Assembly (NCBI GenBank): GCA_963724645.1
Contig: CAVRVJ010000003.1
Span: forward strand, 1,488,001-1,552,000
Direction of reading: 5' to 3'
Source of the DNA: CAVXSP01 sp963724645
GTDB lineage: Bacteria; Acidobacteriota; Vicinamibacteria; Vicinamibacterales; SCN-69-37
DNA: 64,000 bases
Positions 38,887-50,737 of the stretch are shown piece by piece. The position numbers were made by a program, and so were the translations under genes. How positions within the stretch are numbered: the stretch's first letter is position 1; each line of letters starts with the position of its first letter. The notes below the pieces were generated by a model. That model was not told the DNA's origin and searched no databases. It saw only the letters and a list, made by a program, of their open reading frames with translations.

Positions 38887-40947
38887 GTGATCGACAGGCT
38901 CGACCCGCGCTTCGAGGAGTTCGCGTCGCGCGAACCGCACTTTGCCGTGCTCACGGCGCCGAAGTACCGCCGGGCCAATCTGACCCCCGAGCACGAACGC
39001 GAGTTCTTCGACAGTGGGCAGGAACTGGTCGACTGGATGTTCCACGTCATCGAGGGACGGCTTTCCCCGGCTTTCTCCCCGATGTCCACGCTCGAGTACG
39101 GATGCGGCATCGGACGGTTGGCCATTCCATTCGCCCGTCGGCCCGGATCGGTGACAGCCGTCGATCGATCGCCGGCCATGCTGGCGGCCGCGAGGGCAGA
39201 AGCTGCACGGCGTGGAATCGCGCACATCGACTTTCAGACCGCCGCCGAGTTCGAGTCGAGCGCGCGCACCTTCGATCTCGTCTGCTGTTTTCACGTGCTG
39301 CAGCGAATACCGAGACGCGACGGCGAGGCGCTGCTGCAGGGACTGCTCCGGCGGATGGCGTCCGGCGGCGTCGGCGTGTTTCACGTGCCTTATGGCACGG
39401 CCGCCTCTCGCGGGCTCCGCGCGCTCCGCTGGGCGCGCGAGCACGGCCCGCTCGTGAATGGCGTGGTCAACCAGTTGCGTGGCAAGCCCTGGAACGACCC
39501 CCACATTCCCGCCCACACCTACGATCTCGATCGGATCTTGCGCATAGTCGATGCGGCGGCGGTGGCGGCGACCCACGTCGTGTTCGAACACCAGCAGGAA
39601 CTGTCGAGCGCCATTCTCTTCGTGGAAGTGCCGCTCCCGTCAATCACGGGCGTCGATCAGCACGGCCGGCCGCTGCCTGGCATCACACTCCGACTGCCGG
39701 AGCCCGTGGCCGACCATCGTCCAGTCAACGTCAAGGCGCTTGTCGACCGGACGTCGATCCAGGCGCTGAATGAATCGGCCGAGGAGTATTTCGCGTCGCT
39801 GAACAACTGGGACGATCATCTCGCCAAGCCGTTCAGCACGCCGGGCGATGCCCCGCGCCTGCTTGTCAACCTGTCGACGCTGCTCCACGGCCTGCGCCTC
39901 AAGCCCGGCACGACCGTACTCGAGTTTGGGGCCGGCACGGGCTGGCTATCGCGGCAGATCACACAGCTCGGCTGCCGCGCGATCCTGCTGGACGTTTCGC
40001 CGACGGCGCTGAACATTGCGCGCGAGTTGTATCGCCGGCAGCCGGTCGCCGGCCCGCGTCCCTCACCGGAATTTCTCGTCTTCGACGGCCGGCGCATCGA
40101 TTTGCCCGACGCCAGCGTCGATCGCATCGTCAGCTTCGATGCTTTTCACCATTTGTCGAATCCCGAGGAGGTGCTGCGCGAGTTCGGTCGCGTACTGAAG
40201 CCAGGCGGCATCGCCGGGTTCGCGGAGCCCGGCGCCCGGCACTCGCACTCCCCGATGTCGCAGTTCGAAATGCGCACCTACGGCGTCGTCGAAAACGACA
40301 TTGACGTGCACGCGCTGTGGCGGGTGGCGCAGCAATGCGGCTTCGCCGACTTGAAACTGGCGATCTTCAACGGCCCTCCGTTCTACGTCTCCCTGGCTGA
40401 ATACGTGGACTTCCTCGCGGCCGGCCCGACCAGCGAGCGGTGGCTCACAGCCACCCGCGTATTCCAGCGGGATGTGCGGAACTTCTTTCTCTTCAAAGCG
40501 GGGTCCGAGCCGCTGGACAGCCGCGCGCTGGATGGACTTGCGGCCACGATCAGCGTGACGCGTGCCGCGAAGGAGCTCGAGGAAGGGCAGCCGATTACCC
40601 TGGATGTCGCCGTGACAAACGCGGGCCAGGCCCGCTGGCTGCCCGGCGACGCTGAATACGGCGGCGTGCAGGTTGGGGCGCACCTGTACGGTCCGGACGG
40701 GCGCATGCGGAAGTTTGACTTTCACGCGGAGCCGCTGACCAACCCACCGCGCCCTGTGGAGCCCGGGGAGACGATCCGTCTCCGGATGACGCTGCCGACC
40801 CTTTCGGCGGGGCTCTACGAGATCGAAATGGACTGCGTGGCGTCGCGCGTCACCTGGTTCGCCCAGGCAGGCTCGAAGACGGCCGTCGTGCGGATCGAGG
40901 TACGGCCGAGCCCTGATCTCCCAGCGTCTCCGGGCGCACGAGCCTGA
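38887..40947 (+). CDS. Fusion of two SAM-dependent methyltransferase domains with an Ig-like tail
   Basis: Intact 686 residues. Domain 1 (about 60-230): MSTLEYGCGIGRLAIPFA (motif I), VTAVDRSPAMLAAARAEA. Domain 2 (about 330-510): TTVLEFGAGTGWLSRQITQ (motif I), ILLDVSPTALNIARELY, IVSFDAFHHLSNPEEVLREF, GRVLKPGGIAGFAEPG. Residues about 550-680 form a beta-sandwich (LDVAVTNAGQARWLPG, GGVQVGAHLYGPDGRMRKFD, RVTWFAQAGSKT) of the type found in polysaccharide-biosynthesis proteins. Probably methylates a glycan or lipid-linked sugar. GTG start 38887. The 3' end overlaps the convergent DUF3592-like gene by 98 bases. Confidence 0.85.
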   Translation: MIDRLDPRFEEFASREPHFAVLTAPKYRRANLTPEHEREFFDSGQELVDWMFHVIEGRLSPAFSPMSTLEYGCGIGRLAIPFARRPGSVTAVDRSPAMLAAARAEAARRGIAHIDFQTAAEFESSARTFDLVCCFHVLQRIPRRDGEALLQGLLRRMASGGVGVFHVPYGTAASRGLRALRWAREHGPLVNGVVNQLRGKPWNDPHIPAHTYDLDRILRIVDAAAVAATHVVFEHQQELSSAILFVEVPLPSITGVDQHGRPLPGITLRLPEPVADHRPVNVKALVDRTSIQALNESAEEYFASLNNWDDHLAKPFSTPGDAPRLLVNLSTLLHGLRLKPGTTVLEFGAGTGWLSRQITQLGCRAILLDVSPTALNIARELYRRQPVAGPRPSPEFLVFDGRRIDLPDASVDRIVSFDAFHHLSNPEEVLREFGRVLKPGGIAGFAEPGARHSHSPMSQFEMRTYGVVENDIDVHALWRVAQQCGFADLKLAIFNGPPFYVSLAEYVDFLAAGPTSERWLTATRVFQRDVRNFFLFKAGSEPLDSRALDGLAATISVTRAAKELEEGQPITLDVAVTNAGQARWLPGDAEYGGVQVGAHLYGPDGRMRKFDFHAEPLTNPPRPVEPGETIRLRMTLPTLSAGLYEIEMDCVASRVTWFAQAGSKTAVVRIEVRPSPDLPASPGARA

Positions 40948-41698
40948 CAGGATACGGCACACTTCTTCGAGGGTTGTCGGGATCGTACAACACGCAGATG
41001 ACGCTGCCTACGGCGGGCCCCTTCCCGGACGTGGAACTCTTGCCCGACGCCACGGCGCCGCTCAGGAGAGGAAATTCGTATCGCATGTGCCGATGCGTGC
41101 CGCCGTGCGATGAATGGTGTGTCGTGATCTTCGTCACGATCGCCGGCGCGGCTCGGCCATCGCTGACGAGGCGGCGCTCGCGATTCAGCCAGAAGAGACA
41201 GGCCACGCCGAAGGCCGCAATGGAGGCCGAGACCACGAATGGAAGCCAGAGCGGCATCGCCTGAGCCTCCCGCCCGCGCGGCAGGCTCCGTTCGGGATGC
41301 GCGGCAGGAAAGCGAATCGGAAGCGGCGATCCCACGTGGAGCGTCCGCCAGCGCGCGAGACCGATCTCGGCCTCACGTGCGAACACGCGACCGGACAACT
41401 CAAACCGGTAGGCGACCCAGGGCTGCCGTGACTTCCCCTCGTTCCGCCATAGCCTGGTGACCTCGGCCGTAACCTCGAGGCCCGTGTCTTTCAGCAGCCG
41501 CTGCTCGTTCGCCTGACGAATCGCCACGCTGGACATCGTTACGAACACGACGACCGCCAGTGCGACCAGCGACAGGGCCGCCACGCTGACAACCCATCCG
41601 CCCGCCGTCAGCCGCACCTCGCGCGGCCGCGATCGGCCAAGCCCGGGCGGTGCAACGAATGAACGCTGCAGTTCACTGAGGTCGGTTCTAGGGGCCAT
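40850..41698 (-). CDS. DUF3592-like membrane protein
   Basis: Intact 282 residues with two transmembrane helices: VVSVAALSLVALAVVVFVTM near residue 40 and WLPFVVSASIAAFGVACLFW near 155. Each is followed by a small beta domain; VTAEVTRLWRNEG and APAIVTKITTHHSSHGGTHR are the paired AxVxxI strands typical of DUF3592, and YDPDNPRRSVPY is the usual motif ending. The last about 40 residues (GDQGSAVPRSARRP onwards) look like read-through over the convergent gene. It is the third gene of the SPFH operon. Confidence 0.78.
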   Translation of the reverse strand: MAPRTDLSELQRSFVAPPGLGRSRPREVRLTAGGWVVSVAALSLVALAVVVFVTMSSVAIRQANEQRLLKDTGLEVTAEVTRLWRNEGKSRQPWVAYRFELSGRVFAREAEIGLARWRTLHVGSPLPIRFPAAHPERSLPRGREAQAMPLWLPFVVSASIAAFGVACLFWLNRERRLVSDGRAAPAIVTKITTHHSSHGGTHRHMRYEFPLLSGAVASGKSSTSGKGPAVGSVICVLYDPDNPRRSVPYPVRLVRPETLGDQGSAVPRSARRPSSSLPGRTR

Positions 41699-41701
41699 CG
41701 C

Positions 41702-41899
41702 CTACTCCTCTGGCTTTCCACCACCTGACGCGGCATCAACCGGGCGGGACGCGGGCAGGCGGCCGGAGTCCCGGAGCGATTGGCGGAGAAGGAACTCAAT
41801 CTGTGCATTCAGACTCCGCAATTCCGCGTCGGCCCACTGCTGCAGCGCCTCATGGATCGCGGGATCCAGGCGCACCAGAAATGCCTTCCGCTCCGCCAT
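41702..41899 (-). CDS. Arc-like ribbon-helix-helix DNA-binding protein
   Basis: Intact 65 residues. MAERKAFLVRLDPAIHEALQ gives the beta strand and first helix; LRSLNAQIEFLLRQSL gives the second helix of the Arc/MetJ ribbon-helix-helix fold, followed by a disordered Pro/Gly tail. It probably binds operator DNA as a dimer and may autoregulate the SPFH operon; the palindrome TGATATCA lies in the operon promoter. No toxin gene is adjacent, so a toxin-antitoxin role is not supported. Confidence 0.85.
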   Translation of the reverse strand: MAERKAFLVRLDPAIHEALQQWADAELRSLNAQIEFLLRQSLRDSGRLPASRPVDAASGGGKPEE

Positions 41900-41929
41900 C
41901 GCATCGACCTTTCGCGTGACGGCCCGACG

Positions 41930-42802
41930 TTACTGGTACAGCGTGCCCGTGTTGACGACGGGCTGGGCATCGCGATCGCTGCACAGCACCACCAGAAGAT
42001 TGCTCACCATGCTGGCCTTCCGCTCCTCGTCAAGATGAACGACTGCCTTCGCGCTGAGCTGCGCAAGGGCCATCTCCACCATCCCCACAGCGCCTTCGAC
42101 GATCTTCTGCCGCGCCGCGATGATCGCCGTCGCCTGCTGGCGGCGCAGCATGGCGTTGGCGATTTCCGGAGCATAGGCAAGGTGGCTGATCCGCGCTTCG
42201 ACGACTTCCACTCCGGCCTTTGCCAGCCGTTCTTGGATCTCCTCGCGGAGCCGGTGAGAGACTTCCTCGCCCGAGCCGCGAAGCGACGTCTCACCTTCAT
42301 CGTGCGCGTCATACGGGAACGTCGTCGCCAGCACGCGGACCGCGGACTCGCTCTGGACGTGCACGAAATGCTCGTAGTCGTCGACCAGAAACAGTGCCTC
42401 GGCCGTCTCGATGACGCGCCACACGACAATTGCCGCAATTTCGATGGGGTTGCCGATGTGGTCGTTGACTTTCAGCCTGCCGCTTTCGAAGTTGCGGACC
42501 CGCAAGGAAACCGTGCGGCGCACGGTGAGCGGGTTGACCCAGCAGAATCCCGGCGTCTTGATGGTCCCCTTGTAGTCGCCGAACAAGAGCAGGACCTTCG
42601 CCGTGTTCGGGTTGACCACTGTCAGCCCAACCCAGCACGCCCCGTCCAGGGTGAGTGCGAGAGCGATTGCGACGATAAGCCATGGCGTTTCCTGGATCTG
42701 GCTGGAGTTGACCAGGATTGCGATCAATACGACGACGCCACCCGAAAGCACCCCGACCATCAACCAGCCGGGGAATCCCTTGACGATGCGCTCCTGCACC
42801 AT
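41930..42802 (-). CDS. SPFH/band-7 domain membrane protein
   Basis: Intact 290 residues. Two N-terminal helices (GWLMVGVLSGGVVVLIAILV and WLIVAIALALTLDGACWVGL), then the band-7 domain: VVNPNTAKVLLLFGDYKGTI, GFCWVNPLTVRRTVSLRVRN, EIAAIVVWRVIETAEALFLV, REEIQERLAKAGVEVVEARI, SHLAYAPEIANAMLRRQQAT. The coiled-coil C-terminus drives oligomerisation. Such proteins form membrane microdomains and often regulate proteases. ATG 42802 is chosen because a perfect AGGAGG lies 9 bases upstream; an upstream in-frame ATG at 42829 has none. Confidence 0.9.
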   Translation of the reverse strand: MVQERIVKGFPGWLMVGVLSGGVVVLIAILVNSSQIQETPWLIVAIALALTLDGACWVGLTVVNPNTAKVLLLFGDYKGTIKTPGFCWVNPLTVRRTVSLRVRNFESGRLKVNDHIGNPIEIAAIVVWRVIETAEALFLVDDYEHFVHVQSESAVRVLATTFPYDAHDEGETSLRGSGEEVSHRLREEIQERLAKAGVEVVEARISHLAYAPEIANAMLRRQQATAIIAARQKIVEGAVGMVEMALAQLSAKAVVHLDEERKASMVSNLLVVLCSDRDAQPVVNTGTLYQ

Positions 42803-42811
42803 AAACTGAGC

Positions 42812-42817
42812 CCTCCT
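42812..42817 (-). promoter_or_regulatory. Shine-Dalgarno site deciding the SPFH start
   Basis: Minus-strand AGGAGG, 9 bases before ATG 42802. This consensus match excludes the more upstream ATG at 42829. Confidence 0.8.
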
Positions 42818-42833
42818 GCGATGTGACATCAGA

Positions 42834-42863
42834 GTGATATCATAATGAAATCAGACGTGTCAA
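42834..42863 (-). promoter_or_regulatory. Candidate promoter and operator of the SPFH operon
   Basis: Minus strand: TTGACA (42863-42858), then 18 bases, then TATCAC (42839-42834), or 17 bases then ATATCA. The 8-base palindrome TGATATCA (42835-42842) overlaps the -10 region, a plausible site for the ribbon-helix-helix protein encoded in the operon. Transcription would start near 42,827. Confidence 0.5.
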
Positions 42864-42945
42864 GGTGGCATCTCGGGCGGAGACGCAGACGCAATTCGAC
42901 TCCAGTCGAGCTGTCGGTCTGCAGGCGGGCAGGAATTACGGATCT

Positions 42946-43505
42946 TCAGGCGCCAGCGACGGCCACTTGCGCAGGCCGCAGCACGTCCTCACCCATCAGA
43001 TAGCCGGGCCGAATGACGCCGACGATCTGACCTTGGGGATGTTTGCGGTGGCCGCGACTGTCGTCACGGCCTCGTGTCTGGCGGGATCGAACGGCTGGCC
43101 GACCGGGTCGACGCGCGTCACGCCAAACGCCTTCCAAGGTCGACAGGAACTGCTGGCGGACCAGCCGACGCCTTGCACGAACGGGTCATCCGGCCGGTTG
43201 GCGGCCGCATCAAGCGCCCGATCCAGATTGTCCAGGACTTCGAGAAACGAAACGAGCATCGACCGCCGGCCGCGCTCCACGTCCCTGGAAAGTTCCTTGC
43301 GAAGCCGCGCGCGCGCCTGCTCGAATTCATCGGACGCGCCGCGGTACTTCGACAGAAGCTGCTGAATCTCGAGGTTCTTCTCGGTGATCTGCGTTTCGAG
43401 CTCCTCGACGTACTTCGGCTTGAGCTTCGGCTCCTCGGCGCTGATCGGCTCCTCGGTTCGAGCCCACCAACGGCGATCGGTCACTTTGAGATCGGAATCG
43501 GGCAT
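42946..43505 (-). CDS. grpE: Nucleotide-exchange factor GrpE (frameshifted)
   Basis: Partner of DnaK that speeds ADP release. Long N-terminal coiled-coil (YVEELETQITEKNLEIQQLL), YRGASDEFEQARARLRKELS, LEVLDNLDRALDAAANRPDD, then FGVTRVDPVGQPFDPARHEA and the beta domain end GQIVGVIRPGYLMGEDVLRP. Indels near 43,155 and 43,040 shift the frame. About 186 codons. It is separated by 64 bases from clpA and no dnaK or dnaJ is in the window. Confidence 0.88.
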
Positions 43506-43569
43506 AGGAATGTTGTGAACCTTGTGGCGTCAATTCTGGGGCTGGGCCGGCGGCTGGAGCCCGCAAGCG

Positions 43570-45976
<2,407 letters not shown>

Positions 45977-46019
45977 GACTGTACGTATAGCATAGGACTC
46001 TCATGAGGGCGCGTCAGCG

Positions 46020-47505
46020 ATGAGCGTCCGGCCGCTCACACGCCGGCGGTGGCTGATGGCGACGGCGCTGGCCTGCGCGACGGCGGCGTGCGGGCGCACG
46101 CCGTCGGTCACCCTTCTGCACTTGAACGAGGTCTATGAAATCGAGCCGGTCGAAAGGGGCCGCGCCGGCGGCCTCGCGCGCGTCGCCACCTTCCGGGCCG
46201 GACTGCTCAAGACGGCCGCGCCCGTCGTGACCACGCTCGGCGGCGACTACCTGTCGCCGTCGGCCATCGGCACCGCGAACGTCGACGGCGCGCCGCTCGC
46301 CGGCCGGCAGATGGTGGACGTGCTCAATGCGGTCGGGGTCGACTGGGCAACCTTCGGGGATCACGAATTCGACGTCTCCGAGGACGCCTTTCGGCAGCGG
46401 CTGGCGGAACAGAAATTCAGGATCGTCTCGAGCAACGTGACCGACGCAAACGGGTTCGGCTTCGAGGGCACCGTGCGGTCGGTCGTCATCCCGGTGCACG
46501 CGCGCGCCCGCGACCTGCGAATCGGGCTCATCGGCCTGACGCTCGACGTCAATCGGAAGCCCTGGGTGAGGTATCTTCCGCCAATCGACGCGGCCAGAGC
46601 GGAAATCGTGAAAATACGGGCCGCCGGGCGGGTTGACGCCATCATGGCACTGACGCATCAGAGTCTTGCGGGTGATCAAGCAGTTGGTGGAGGCCGTCGA
46701 CGATATCGATCTGGTTCTGGGTGGCCACGAGCATGGGAACTGGATGCTCCGCCGAGGCCGGCGCTTCACGCCGATCGTCAAGGCCGATGCCAACGTGCGG
46801 TCGGTTGTCGTCGCGACGCTGACGTTCGATCGCGGCGACGGCCGGCCATCTGTCTCGGCCACGCTCGGGATCATCGACGATCGGATCGCGCCCGATCCCG
46901 GCGTCGACGCCATCGCGCGCCGGTGGCGGACGGCGGCGTTCGACGCGTTTCGCAAGGAAGGTTTCGCCCCCGAGGCCGCAGTGGCGTCGATTCCTGAGCC
47001 GCTGGACGGCCGTGAATCCACCGTTTGGAACCGGTCCGGCCTGCTGACCGACATTCTCGCGGCCAGTCTTCTCCGGGAAGCGAAATCAGCCGATGTCGCT
47101 CTCGTGAGCAGCGGCTCGGTGCGAATCGACGACGTCCTGCCGCCGGGGCCGATCACGCAGTATGACGTCATCCGCATCCTGCCTGATGGCGGCCGCGTGC
47201 TCGAAGCGACGTTCGACGGCGCCCTTCTGGCGCAGGTCCTCGACGTCGGACTCAAGAATCAGGGGACCGGCGGTTTTCTTCAAACCGCAGGAGTCACTCA
47301 TGACGGCGGTCGATGGCTGATTCGAGGCAGGCCGCTCAATCTGTCCGGCCGCTACACCGTTGCGATGACCGACTTCCTGCTGACCGGCGCCGAGACGGGC
47401 TTGGGGTTCCTGGTTCGCTCCAATCCGCATGTCCATGACGTCCGGGAGTTGCGCGACATCAGGCAGGCGGTCATCGACGAGCTCAAAGCCAGGTACGGAA
47501 AATAG
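46020..47505 (+). CDS. Bifunctional metallophosphatase/5'-nucleotidase lipoprotein (frameshifted)
   Basis: UshA-like secreted nucleotidase, about 495 codons. N-terminus has a twin-arginine-like RRRWLMATALACATAACGR with a lipobox (TAAC). Metallophosphatase domain: VTLLHLNEVYEIEP (degenerate DxH), VTTLGGDYLSPSAIG, VGVDWATFGDHEFDV (GDHEFD), FRIVSSNVTDANG, IMALTHQS, and after a frameshift near 46,668 DIDLVLGGHEHGNWML. C-terminal 5'-nucleotidase domain: ADVALVSSGSVRIDDVLPPG, DGGRVLEATFDGALLAQVL. It lies on the opposite strand between clpA and clpS. Confidence 0.87.
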
Positions 47506-47521
47506 GCGGAAGGCGCAAGCC

Positions 47522-47836
47522 TCAAGCCTCTTCCGTCACCGCCCTCAGTGGAAAACCGGCCTCGCGCGCCATTGACGTGACGACGTCAACTTTCGTTTCC
47601 GCCACTTCCCACGGGTAAACGCCGGCGATGCCCTTGCCGCCGACGTGAACCGCCATCATGATGCGGTAGGCCTCCGCCGGCGATTTCTGGAAGACGTTCT
47701 CGAGCACGTGGACAACGAACTCCATCGTCGTGTAATCGTCATTGAGGAGGACGACTTTGTACTGCGGAGGCTCCTGCTTCTTCGACTGGACCCGTTCCTT
47801 GACGGCGTCGCCGGTCTGGCGTTCCTGTTGGGCCAT
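47522..47836 (-). CDS. clpS: ClpS, ClpA adaptor for N-end-rule substrates
   Basis: Intact 104 residues. PPQYKVVLLNDDYTTMEFVV, HVLENVFQKSPAEAYRIMMA, VHVGGKGIAGVYPWEVAETK, VDVVTSMAREAGFPLRAVTE: the complete ClpS core with the substrate pocket (NDDYTTMEFV). Delivers N-degron proteins to ClpA. Usually adjacent to clpA; here a nucleotidase gene on the other strand separates them. It lies 10 bases upstream of the UPF0182 gene end. Confidence 0.95.
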   Translation of the reverse strand: MAQQERQTGDAVKERVQSKKQEPPQYKVVLLNDDYTTMEFVVHVLENVFQKSPAEAYRIMMAVHVGGKGIAGVYPWEVAETKVDVVTSMAREAGFPLRAVTEEA

Positions 47837-47846
47837 ACGCGTCTGG

Positions 47847-50619
47847 CTACTTCTTGCCGGCGTTCATCTTCTGAAGCAATTCCCCCACTTTTTTCGACTC
47901 TTCACCGTACAACGCGAAGTTTCCGTCACGCAACGCTTTTTGGGCGAGATCCCAGTGCACCTGCGCTTCAGCCGCGAGCCCGGCGATTGTGGTCTCGTTC
48001 GAGATCGACGTCGTGGATGTCTCTTCGACGGCTTGCACGACGGACGTCGCGGTGCCCTGGAGCCGATCCTGCGGAAGGGCGCTCGCGATTGACTGTCCGA
48101 AGATTTGAACGAGCGCCAGTTTCAGTGTGTCGGCCATGACGATCTGGCTCTGGTAGGCGACGATGACTCTCTTGAGCTCGGGAATCTTGCCCTCCGGCGA
48201 TCTCAGGTACAGGGGCCTGACATACAAGAGCGATTCCTCAATTGGAATGACGAGCAGCGTGCCCCATTTCACCTCGGATCCCTGCTGATTCCACAGCGTG
48301 ATCTGCGGCGAGATGACCTGATCCTGGTTGATCCGTCCGGCAATCTGCCTGGGGCCGTACACGATCTTCTGCTTCGGAAACTGGAATACGAGCATGTGGC
48401 CGTAATGAGCCGCGTCGCTTCTCGCGACCATCCAGGCCGAGAGATTGTCCTTGGAACGCGGTGTGAACGGCAGGATCTGCACGAATTCCGTCTGGTGCTC
48501 GCCTGGCAGCTTCATGATCGTGTAGTACGGCTGCATTGGCGTCGCGTTGCGGTCGGTATCGAGCACCGGCACCTGCCATTGATCTTCCTTGTTGTAGAAG
48601 ACCGAGGGGTTGGTCATGTGGTACGTCGTGTAGATTGACGCCTGAATTCGAAAGATATCTTCGGGGTAGCGAACATGCTGCCGGAGCCCGGCTGGCATCT
48701 CGTCCAGCCGGTGCAGCAGGCCCGGGAAGATCCTCGAGATCGTCTGCACGATGGGATCGCCCGGCTCGGCCAGGTACAGCGTCGTGGTGCCGTTATAGGC
48801 GTCGATCACGATCTTGACGGAATTACGGATGTAGTTCAGCTCGCCCGGGGACGGAATCGGCGTGGAGTACGGGTAGTTGGCGGAGGTCGTGTACGCGTCC
48901 TGGATCCAGTAGATCCGGCCGCCGTAGACGACCGGATACGGATCCTTGTCAGGCGTCAGGAAGGGCACGAGCGTGGTTACTCGATCCGCGATCCTGCGGT
49001 GAAAGATGATGCGGCTTTGACGGCCGATCTGCCCCGTGACGAGGATGTCCGTCGTACCGAACCGCAGGGCGAACAGCAACCGGCGGAAGAAACCGCCGAC
49101 CGGCACGCCTGCGGCACCCTGATAGTAGGTGGTGACGTTGTCGTTGCCGCGCGGGTAGTGAAATTCCGGGGTGTTCGTGCGCACCAGGACGTAGTCGCTG
49201 GCCAGTTCCCCGAAATACAGGCTTGGCTCGGTGATCGGCAGGTCCGCGGTCGTCACCGGCGGCAGGTTCTGGATGAACAGGACGGGCAGTCCCTCGGTCG
49301 TGACCTGATTGACCGGGCCGAGGGTGAGGCCGTAGCCGTGGGTGAACGTCAGGCGCTCGTTGACGAAGCTGTGATTCGGCAAGCAGTTCGGTGTTGAGCT
49401 CCCGCGCGGAAAGCATCACCTGGCGCTCCTGGCCGTTGATGACGTAGCGATCGTTGTCGACCGAGACGAAGTCGTAGTACGTCCGGATCTCCTGTATCTG
49501 CGAGAACGTCTGCAGGAGCTGGTCGTGATCCCACAGCCTGACGTTCTCAATGGTGCCGGCGTTGGCCACCACCTGGTCCGGCGTCAGTTGCGCGTCACCG
49601 GACAATTCCCGCTCATCCACCCGATCGAGTGCATACGCGCGCCGGGTGGCCGCGATGTTGTACTGGATGAACTCCTGCTCCTTCGCCGATTCGTTCGGGC
49701 TGACGACGAATCCCTGAATCAGCCCTGCGTAGAGACCGCCGGCGATCGACACGGCCAGGTACAGTCCGACCGCCAGGGGAATTGCCCAGCCGCGCCCGCC
49801 GAAGCCGTGCCAGATTGCGAGTCCCGCGCCCAGGACCAGCAGCACGATGCTGATGCGTAGAACTGGCAGGTTGGCGTGTAGATCGACGTAGGAAGCACCG
49901 AACAGGACGTTGGCCGACGTGAGCAGCGTCTGCGCCATCGTCAGCCACGCGCCCCAGGCCATCAAGCCGAAGATGATTGCGGCCAGCAGAGCAAGGTGGC
50001 GCCGCGCGGCCGGCACGAGGCGAAACCGCGGCCATGTGCCGGCGACGTGCCGCGATTCCATGACGAAGCTGCCCGAGAGAACGTAGAGCAGGCCGCAGCC
50101 CACTAGGGCCAGAAACGACAGCGTGAGCGCCTGCTCGCGGATGGACTCCCAGATTGGCAGGCGGAAAACGTAGAACGAGACGTCGCGCCCGAAGATCGGA
50201 TCGCGATCGCCAAAGGGCACGGCATTGAAAAACGCCAGCCAGCTCAACCAGTTCGACGCGCCTGACAACGCGAACATCAGCGCCAGGACGGCGGCCGCCG
50301 GCCGCATCCAGCCGGTGATCTGCCCGCCCTCAAACGTCAGCGGCCGGCTGTCGTGGGTTGTGCCGACGACGATGTGCGGGCGCCGCAGCGCGGTGCGGGC
50401 GATGCGGAAATTGATGTAGAGAAACAGAAAAACCGCCGCAAAGGTCGCCGCGAAGACGGCGCCCTGCGCGTTGAGCCCGCGCAGGAACACCTGCTCGTAC
50501 CCGAGCTCGCGATACCACAGCCAATCGGTGTAGTAGATGGCCGCCGACGGCACCACCAGGAGCAGACTCAGCGCGAGCAAGGCCAGGACGAACAACCAAC
50601 GGCGTCTGAACATTGGCAT
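47847..50619 (-). CDS. UPF0182 family large membrane protein (frameshifted once)
   Basis: About 923 codons. Seven transmembrane helices in the first third (RRRWLFVLALLALSLLLVVP, AVFAATFAAVFLFLYINFRI, LGAGLAIWHGFGGRGWAIPL among them), then a large extracytoplasmic domain with TIENVRLWDHDQLLQTFSQI, YYDFVSVDNDRYVINGQERQ, SFVNERLTFTHGYGLTLGPV, LPITEPSLYFGELASDYVLV, FHYPRGNDNVTTYYQGAAGV, PYPVVYGGRIYWIQDAYTTS. One frameshift near 49,380. The family is widespread in Actinobacteria, Cyanobacteria and Acidobacteria; function unknown. ATG 50619 directly precedes MFRRRW. Confidence 0.93.
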
Positions 50620-50737
50620 CACCTTATCAAAACATCGAGACACAGGTGCGACGCCTTCCATCCTTGAGCCGGGCACTGCCGGGCGCCGTGGCCTTGTCCC
50701 GCCATACCGGTTGTAAAATATTGCCTACGGAGGACGT

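Noticed and set aside
41702..41899. Toxin-antitoxin module
   Set aside because: The ribbon-helix-helix protein looks like an antitoxin, but the neighbours are an SPFH and a DUF3592-like protein, not a toxin.
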